Shown here one piece after another: positions 59,487-64,000 of a stretch of DNA of 64,000 bases. The stretch's first letter is position 1. Each line of letters begins with the position of its first letter. The position numbers were made by a program, and so were the translations under genes. The notes below the pieces were generated by a model. The model did no database searches and had not been told where the DNA came from. It saw nothing but the letters and a program-made list of their open reading frames with translations. Source of the stretch: DATFFO01 sp963772815 (GTDB lineage Bacteria; Actinomycetota; Acidimicrobiia; Spongiisociales; ZC4RG35); NCBI GenBank assembly GCA_963772815.1, contig CAVYYV010000003.1, forward strand, positions 186,001 to 250,000, read 5' to 3'.

Positions 59487-60215
59487 ATGACCAAAGCACA
59501 GCTGAAAGGATTCGAACCGGAGCTGCCCCCCGAGCCAGCCCGGCGAAGACCACCCACCTGGCCGGTTTGGGCCGAGTTCCTCGTCAACGAGGACACCTGT
59601 GTTGCCCTCCAGTTCCAAGACCGCAACAGCATCCCCGTACTAACCGAGATCAGGGTGTACCCCGATGACGGCGACCCCGAACCCAAGCCGGGCATCTGGT
59701 CTGGGGATGCGGCCCTGGCACCCGAGAACGGGATCAGTCCGACCGTAATCCACGACCTGCCACTGGGACGGCTCCGGGATCAGGCGGTGACGGCTCTCCT
59801 TCAGCCGACCCAGGTGTGGCGAACCTCGAAGGAGGACGACTGGGAGGACCAGGTCGCTAACTGGTTGGACGCCAGCGCCTGGGCCTCGATGAGCCGGGAC
59901 TGGCGACCGTCAGAACCAGCCAGCCGACGTGGCCGGAGACGCTCTATCACCGACGAGCAGTTGGCAGAGGTGGCCTTCCACTACCAGGCGGCTGCACGCA
60001 GAGGGGTCGGTATCCACCGCTACATCCAACAGCAGATGCCGGAAATCGACACCGTCGTCGGCAACCGGATCTCCAAGGCGAGGGACCGGGGCATGCTCCT
60101 CGGAGGAGGCGGAGAGCGAGGCCTCAAAGGGGGGTACATGAGCAACCGGGCCGTCGTTCTGCTCCAGGCGAGCGGTCGACTGCAAGAACTCCAAGAACAG
60201 GAGGAACAGGAATGA
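59487..60215 (+). CDS. Hypothetical protein upstream of integrase
   Basis: 242 residues from the ATG at 59487 (AGGG eight bases upstream); an ATG at 59448 has no ribosome site. C-terminal half has RRGRRRSITDEQLAEVAFHY then QAAARRGVGIHRYIQQQMPE and GNRISKARDRGML, an HTH-like segment, and a polar tail rich in Gln and Glu. The stop overlaps the integrase start by four bases. Likely a DNA-binding partner of the integrase. Confidence 0.7.
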   Translation: MTKAQLKGFEPELPPEPARRRPPTWPVWAEFLVNEDTCVALQFQDRNSIPVLTEIRVYPDDGDPEPKPGIWSGDAALAPENGISPTVIHDLPLGRLRDQAVTALLQPTQVWRTSKEDDWEDQVANWLDASAWASMSRDWRPSEPASRRGRRRSITDEQLAEVAFHYQAAARRGVGIHRYIQQQMPEIDTVVGNRISKARDRGMLLGGGGERGLKGGYMSNRAVVLLQASGRLQELQEQEEQE

Positions 60216-61312
60216 ACGGATCGATCGACCGTCGGCCGGAACGACCCAAGCCGTGGCGTGCCCGCTGCGTCGGCCCCGACGGCAAACAGAAGTCACGCAG
60301 CCACCGCACCAAGACCGAGGCGCAGCAATGGCTGCGGACCGAAATATCGAAGATGGACCGGGGAACTTGGGTCGACCCCCGAGGCGGCAAGATCCATTAC
60401 GGCGAGTACGCCGAGCAGTGGTTCCGTGGCCTGGTCGGACTGAAGCCCAAGACGCTCCACGGATACCGGGGCCTCCTCGACAGCCGGGTCCTCCCCTCAT
60501 TCGGCAGCCACGAACTGCGGCGAATCACACCGGCCGGGGTTCGAACGTGGATCGCCTCGATGGACGAGGAGGGGCTATCCGCCTCCAGGATTCGCCAAGC
60601 CGTTCAGGTGGTGCGAGCCAGCCTTAAGCAGGCAGTCCACGACGGACTCATCGGACGCAACCCGGCTGAGGGCGCCAAGATCCCCCAAGCCCACGAACGG
60701 GAGATGAAGTTTCTCACCGGTGCACAGATCCGACTGCTGGCCAACACAGCCGAAGAGCTTCAGCCTGGTGCAGGGACACTGATTACCTTCGCTGCGTGGA
60801 CCGGACTCCGCTGGGGCGAGGTCGTAGCGCTCCGGCGATCCTCCCTCGACCTACTGCGCCGTGAGGTGCATGTCCGTGAATCGGCCACCGAGGTGAGCGG
60901 CAGGTTGATCACGGGTCGGCCCAAGACGCACAAGGTCCGCAACCTGATCGTCCCGAAATCGATCGCTGACCTCATCGCCGCCCACCTCTCCCCCGGCGAA
61001 CCCGACGATCTCGTCTTCACCGCCCCACGGGGCGGCCACCTCCGCTCGGCCAACTTCCGGTCGACCGTGTGGCTGCCAGCCGTGAATCAACTGGCAGAGG
61101 CGCACCCAGAACTAGAGGGACTCCGGTTCCACGACTTGAGGCACAGCGCCGCATCGCTGGCCATCTCAACCGGAGCCAACATCAAAGGGGTCCAGCGGAT
61201 GCTGGGCCACAAGAACGCCTCGGTCACGCTCGACCGATATGGGCATCTCTACACCGAGGATTTGGCCAACCTTGCCGACCGGCTGGACGAGAAGTTCCGG
61301 GACGTTGCCTGA
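60212..61312 (+). CDS. int: Tyrosine site-specific integrase
   Basis: 366 residues. N-terminal arm-binding domain (PWRARCVGPDGKQKSRSHRT), SAM-like core-binding domain (about 60-160), then the catalytic domain: R200 (WTGLRWGEV), K238, H307-x-x-R310 (FHDLRHSAA), H333 (LGHKN) and nucleophile Y343 (LDRYGHL). All catalytic residues are present. It lies 100 bases from the tRNA-Asn att site. Confidence 0.95.
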   Translation: MNGSIDRRPERPKPWRARCVGPDGKQKSRSHRTKTEAQQWLRTEISKMDRGTWVDPRGGKIHYGEYAEQWFRGLVGLKPKTLHGYRGLLDSRVLPSFGSHELRRITPAGVRTWIASMDEEGLSASRIRQAVQVVRASLKQAVHDGLIGRNPAEGAKIPQAHEREMKFLTGAQIRLLANTAEELQPGAGTLITFAAWTGLRWGEVVALRRSSLDLLRREVHVRESATEVSGRLITGRPKTHKVRNLIVPKSIADLIAAHLSPGEPDDLVFTAPRGGHLRSANFRSTVWLPAVNQLAEAHPELEGLRFHDLRHSAASLAISTGANIKGVQRMLGHKNASVTLDRYGHLYTEDLANLADRLDEKFRDVA

Positions 61313-61377
61313 TCTGGAATTGGCCCAGGCTTGGACCAAGCGTCGTTTCGTCGGGTCCATCCGAGATATGAGAACAG

Positions 61378-61409
61378 CCGGAAACCCCAGTGGGAACGAG
61401 GGTTTCCGG
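61378..61409 (-). terminator. Terminator after tRNA-Asn
   Basis: Ten-base perfect stem CCGGAAACCC / GGGTTTCCGG with a 12-base loop, just after the 3' end of the tRNA on its strand. It belongs to the element side of the att site. Confidence 0.65.
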
Positions 61410-61410
61410 C

Positions 61411-61486
61411 TGGCTCCGGGGGTGGGACTTGAACCCACAACCAACGGATTAACAGTCCGCTGCTCTGCCGTTTGAGCTACCCCGGA
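61411..61486 (-). tRNA. tRNA-Asn(GUU)
   Basis: 76 bases with CCA encoded. Acceptor TCCGGGG/CCCCGGA, D-arm GCTC...GAGC, anticodon loop CTGTTAA (GTT), T-arm GTGGG-TTCAAGT-CCCAC. All stems pair. Its 3' 48 bases serve as the att site of the integrative element. Confidence 0.95.
61413..61460 (-). repeat. att repeat within tRNA-Asn
   Basis: Second copy of the 48-base repeat found at 50893-50940; lies within the intact tRNA gene. Confidence 0.9.
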
Positions 61487-61569
61487 TCGAACGAGGAAGG
61501 ATACCGGCCGCCGAGAGCCGAAACCAAGACACCCATGGTCGGGTATCGTCGGACGGGGCGATCAATGCC

Positions 61570-61806
61570 GTGCCGACACCCCTCATCGTAGAGCAACACG
61601 TGCCCTGCCCACCCGGCCCGACGTATGCCGCCTGGCTGCCGGCGGACGAACTGCACCGATGGTGGTGGCCCCATCTCCCTGACACCGCATATCGGGTCGA
61701 ACCCCGGGTCGGAGGCCAATACGACATTCCCTCCGACTCCACTGGAATCGGCGTCAGCGGCGAGTACCTGGAGCTCGAGGAACCGCATCACATCCTGATG
61801 ACCTAG
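61570..61806 (+). pseudogene. SRPBCC/AHSA1-like protein, truncated
   Basis: 78 residues from a GTG: VEQHVPCPPGPTYAAWLPAD, WWWPHLPDTAYRVEPRVGGQYDI, GVSGEYLELEEPHHILMT, then TAG where AHSA1 proteins normally have Trp. Family members have about 140-160 residues; the C-terminal half is absent, so this is a truncated gene. It converges with the small gene at 61814. Confidence 0.65.
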
Positions 61807-61813
61807 AGAAGGG

Positions 61814-62074
61814 CTAGGGGACGCGTGGGTCGGGTTTGCCATTGCCGTCGGCAACCACCCGCAGGCCTTTGCCACCTGCCGACAGGCCGCCTGCCACGAC
61901 GTGGCGACCGGCGTCGACCAGGCCCAGGGCCTGGTCGGTGAGCTGGGAAATGGCCGGGTGCTCTCGCAGGCGTCGGTAGCCCCGAGAGATCTGCTCGTAT
62001 CTCTGGCGGCCGGCCCGGGCTCCGAGCACATACCCGATGACGCCCCCGATGATCAGTCCACGACGGAATCTCAT
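61814..62074 (-). CDS. YtxH-like small membrane-associated protein
   Basis: 86 residues. The N-terminal glycine-rich hydrophobic segment (GLIIGGVIGYVLGARAGRQRYEQI) followed by an amphipathic helix is the YtxH-like pattern. Function unknown. The ATG is at 62074. Confidence 0.65.
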   Translation of the reverse strand: MRFRRGLIIGGVIGYVLGARAGRQRYEQISRGYRRLREHPAISQLTDQALGLVDAGRHVVAGGLSAGGKGLRVVADGNGKPDPRVP

Positions 62075-62101
62075 GACCCAATCATCCCACGCCGATGGCC
62101 G

Positions 62102-63272
62102 TTAGACCACCTTGATGCCTTGAGGCGTGACCGAGAGGAGCTCGGCTCCGGCGGGACCGATCACCACCGGATCAGAGACGAAGTAATCTCCCACGCCGGT
62201 CTCCATCATCCACGACATCAGGTGAAAAACCATTCCCTCCTCGAGCTTGGTCCGGCTGTGCGGCCTGAGAGCCCTTGGTACGCCGTTGCCGCTCCAACTG
62301 GGAGGGAAGCCGATGCCGGTGGCATAACCACAATGGTGGCGCCTGTACCGGGAAAGCCCGGCGCCGTCGAGCACCGCCTGCCACGCGCCGTAGACCTGTC
62401 TTGCTTCGGTGCCGGGAACCGCCGCCAGGCGGGCCGCTTCGAAGGCCTCCAAACAGACCTCGGAAACGAATTCGGAGCCTTCCGGCAGATCTCCCACGAA
62501 GACGATCCTGCCCATCGGTGCGTGATAGCGGCCAACCGATCCCGACAACTCGAGGAAAAGCGCATCCCCACCACGTAGGGGGTAGTCGGTCCAGGTGGTG
62601 TGGTCCTCGTTGAACCTGGATGTGCAGCGAACGAAAGGCCAGAAGGCAGGCGGCTCGCCGCCCGCGCTCGATCATCGTCTCGACGGCGGCTGAAGCGATC
62701 TCGCGCTCGGAAACGCCCGCTCCGGCGGCCTCGATCGCGGCCCCGATCATGGCGTCGCTGATCTCAGCCGAGCGACGTGTCACATCGAGCTCTGGCGGTG
62801 ACTGGACCAGGCGCCGCGCCGTGACCAGATCGCTTGCGTCGACCACCGATTCGAAACGGTCTCGCATAGCGTGAGCAACGGTCGAGATGAGATACAGACT
62901 CGACTCCTCCATTCCGACGCGCCGGGCACCCGGAGCGGCGGATTCGACCACATCCAGGCAGTGGCGGGGAAGGTCGTCATGGTCACCGTATCCCTCGAAC
63001 CGAACGTCCGGCACGTCACGATCGATCGTGACATGCTCCATGCTTCGGGCCACCAGAACTGGATCCCCTCGGGCAGAGATGACGAGCATGTGGAAGGCGA
63101 AGTAGCCAAAGTGGTCCAGACCCACCAGGTAGTAGATGTTCTCGGGGATCGTGATCAGCAGCACATCCAGCCCGGTCGCTCGGACCGCTTCCGCCGCCGC
63201 TTCACGACGAGCGGCATAGACGTCACGCCCGAACAAGGGGATGCGATATCCGAGGGTGTTCGCCCGCATCAC
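62102..63272 (-). pseudogene. M24-family creatinase/aminopeptidase-like protein, frameshifted
   Basis: The N-terminal creatinase domain (VYAARREAAAEAVRATGLDV, ENIYYLVGLDHFGYFAFHML) runs from 63272 to about 62680 (AAVETMIERG). There one extra base breaks the frame; the next frame continues GEPPAFWPFVRCTSRFNEDH, LFLELSGSVGRYHAPMGRIV, HHCGYATGIGFPPSW and ends EGMVFHLMSWMMETGVGDYF...VTPQGIKVV at 62102. The RYHAP form resembles ectoine-hydrolase/creatinase-type members that lack metal ligands. A single insertion is enough, so consensus error is possible. Confidence 0.75.
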
Positions 63273-63309
63273 CCAATCATGGCGCGATGGCTTGCTCGGC
63301 GCCGGCGGA

Positions 63310-64000
63310 TCATCCCTCTTCGAGGAAGCTGGCCAGACGCTGGGAGCGATCGGGATGGCGCAGCTTGGCCAGGGCCTTCATCTCCAGCTGGCGAATCCGC
63401 TCCCGGGTGACGTTGAAAGCGGCCCCCACCTCCTCCAGCGTTCGGGTCTTCCCGTCCGCCAGTCCGAAACGCATGATCAGCACATCGCGCTCCCTGTCGC
63501 TCAGTCCCTCCAGCGCCAGAGCGAGTTGATCCTGGAGGTTGGCAAAGGTGGCGGCATCGACCGGTCGCTCGCCGTCGGGATCTTCAACCAGGTCGCCAAG
63601 GGTTCCACTCGAATCCTCCCCCACGGGCGTCTCGAGCGACACGGTGTCCTGAGCGAAGCGCATCAGCTCTTCGACCCGGTCAGGAGCCAGGTCGAGATCG
63701 TCGGCCAGCTCCTCAATGGTCGGATCGCGGCTCAATTCCTGGGCCAGATCGCGTCGCGCCCGGCGCAACTTGTTGACGACATCCAGAACGTGGATCGGCA
63801 TCCGGATCGTCCGCCCCTGGTCGGCGATCGCCCTGGAAATGGCCTGACGAATCCACCAGGTGGCGTAGGTGGAGAATTTGAATCCCTTGCGATAGTCGAA
63901 ACGCTCCACTGCCCGCATCAGGCCCATGTTCCCTTCCTGGATGAGATCGAGCATGGCCAGTCCCCGACCCACATAGCGGCGGGCGATCGAGACCACCAGC
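63310..64000 (-). CDS. Primary-type sigma-70 factor, C-terminal part
   Basis: At least 229 residues; the gene runs off the window. Region 2: GRGLAMLDLIQEGNMGLMRA, KFSTYATWWIRQAI; region 3: QELSRDPTIEELADDLDL; region 4: DRERDVLIMRFGLADGKTRT, GAAFNVTRERIRQLEMKALA, KLRHPDRSQRLASF. All regions of an RpoD/HrdB/SigB-like group 1 or 2 factor are present; the ending fits either. Confidence 0.92.
   Translation of the reverse strand, partial: LVVSIARRYVGRGLAMLDLIQEGNMGLMRAVERFDYRKGFKFSTYATWWIRQAISRAIADQGRTIRMPIHVLDVVNKLRRARRDLAQELSRDPTIEELADDLDLAPDRVEELMRFAQDTVSLETPVGEDSSGTLGDLVEDPDGERPVDAATFANLQDQLALALEGLSDRERDVLIMRFGLADGKTRTLEEVGAAFNVTRERIRQLEMKALAKLRHPDRSQRLASFLEEG

Larger units (their letters stand above)
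50893..61460. mobile_element. Integrative element in tRNA-Asn(GUU)
   Basis: About 10.5 kb between two identical 48-base direct repeats. The right one is the 3' part of the intact tRNA-Asn gene and the integrase gene lies directly beside it, the classic layout. Contents: zinc-ribbon genes, CHASE histidine kinase, SLH secreted protein, XRE regulator, an unrecognised five-gene block, HTH/excisionase-like gene and integrase. I see no relaxase, conjugation, capsid or terminase gene, so it is an integrative (possibly mobilisable) island rather than a full ICE or prophage. Confidence 0.85.

Overview
The window is GC-rich, densely packed DNA from a high-GC actinobacterium. An Acidimicrobiia-like member of the Actinomycetota is my best guess: secreted proteins carry SLH-type repeats with the core GCNPP..CP...VTR.QMAAF, HyhBGSL and HupSL-type [NiFe] hydrogenases occur together, and GTG starts with ATGA/GTGA gene overlaps are common. 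This is inferred from gene content, not from a marker tree.

Layout. 1-6.2 kb: a UnbV-like (CRTAC1/ASPIC) gene and a UnbU-like (RnfD/NqrB-fold) gene, separated by a broken M24 peptidase and an IS110 element whose left end may encode a bridge RNA. 6.3-10.8 kb: DUF1003 protein, CPBP protease, MtfA peptidase and a GH15 glucoamylase. 10.9-30.4 kb: the metabolic core. On the minus strand, nifJ, a dihydroorotate-dehydrogenase-like gene and a group-3b-type hydrogenase (hyhB, cNMP-domain gene, hyhG, hyhS, hyhL) are followed by a maturation set (protease, HypA-like, HypC). Divergent from nifJ is ppsA. A group-1 membrane hydrogenase (hupS, hupL, cytochrome b) follows with a second protease-HypA-HypC set, and divergent HybE-like and cytochrome c genes. 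Together these can link H2 to cytochromes, to NAD(P)H and to ferredoxin, and move pyruvate towards PEP. Several promoters here hold DosR/DevR-like palindromes, which suggests hypoxia control.

30.4-44.5 kb: mixed genes with much decay (broken cupredoxin, CHAD protein, SnoaL/acyl-CoA oxidase chimera, zinc-ribbon gene), plus GerW-like, DedA-PAP2, DoxX, TfoX-like, ABC transporter and SLH proteins. 45.1-47.8 kb: a complete IS21 element with a 7-bp target duplication. 48-50.6 kb: gene fragments, a 40-bp tRNA-3'-end-like scar and an aldo/keto reductase.

50.9-61.5 kb: an integrative element bounded by 48-bp direct repeats, one lying inside tRNA-Asn(GUU). It carries a tyrosine integrase, an HTH/excisionase-like gene, a CHASE-type histidine kinase, an SLH secreted protein, an XRE regulator and a block of unrecognised genes. 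61.5-64 kb: a truncated SRPBCC gene, a small YtxH-like gene, a frameshifted M24 peptidase and the end of a primary-type sigma factor.

Many genes outside the hydrogenase block have single-base frameshifts. I cannot tell true decay from consensus error by reading alone.
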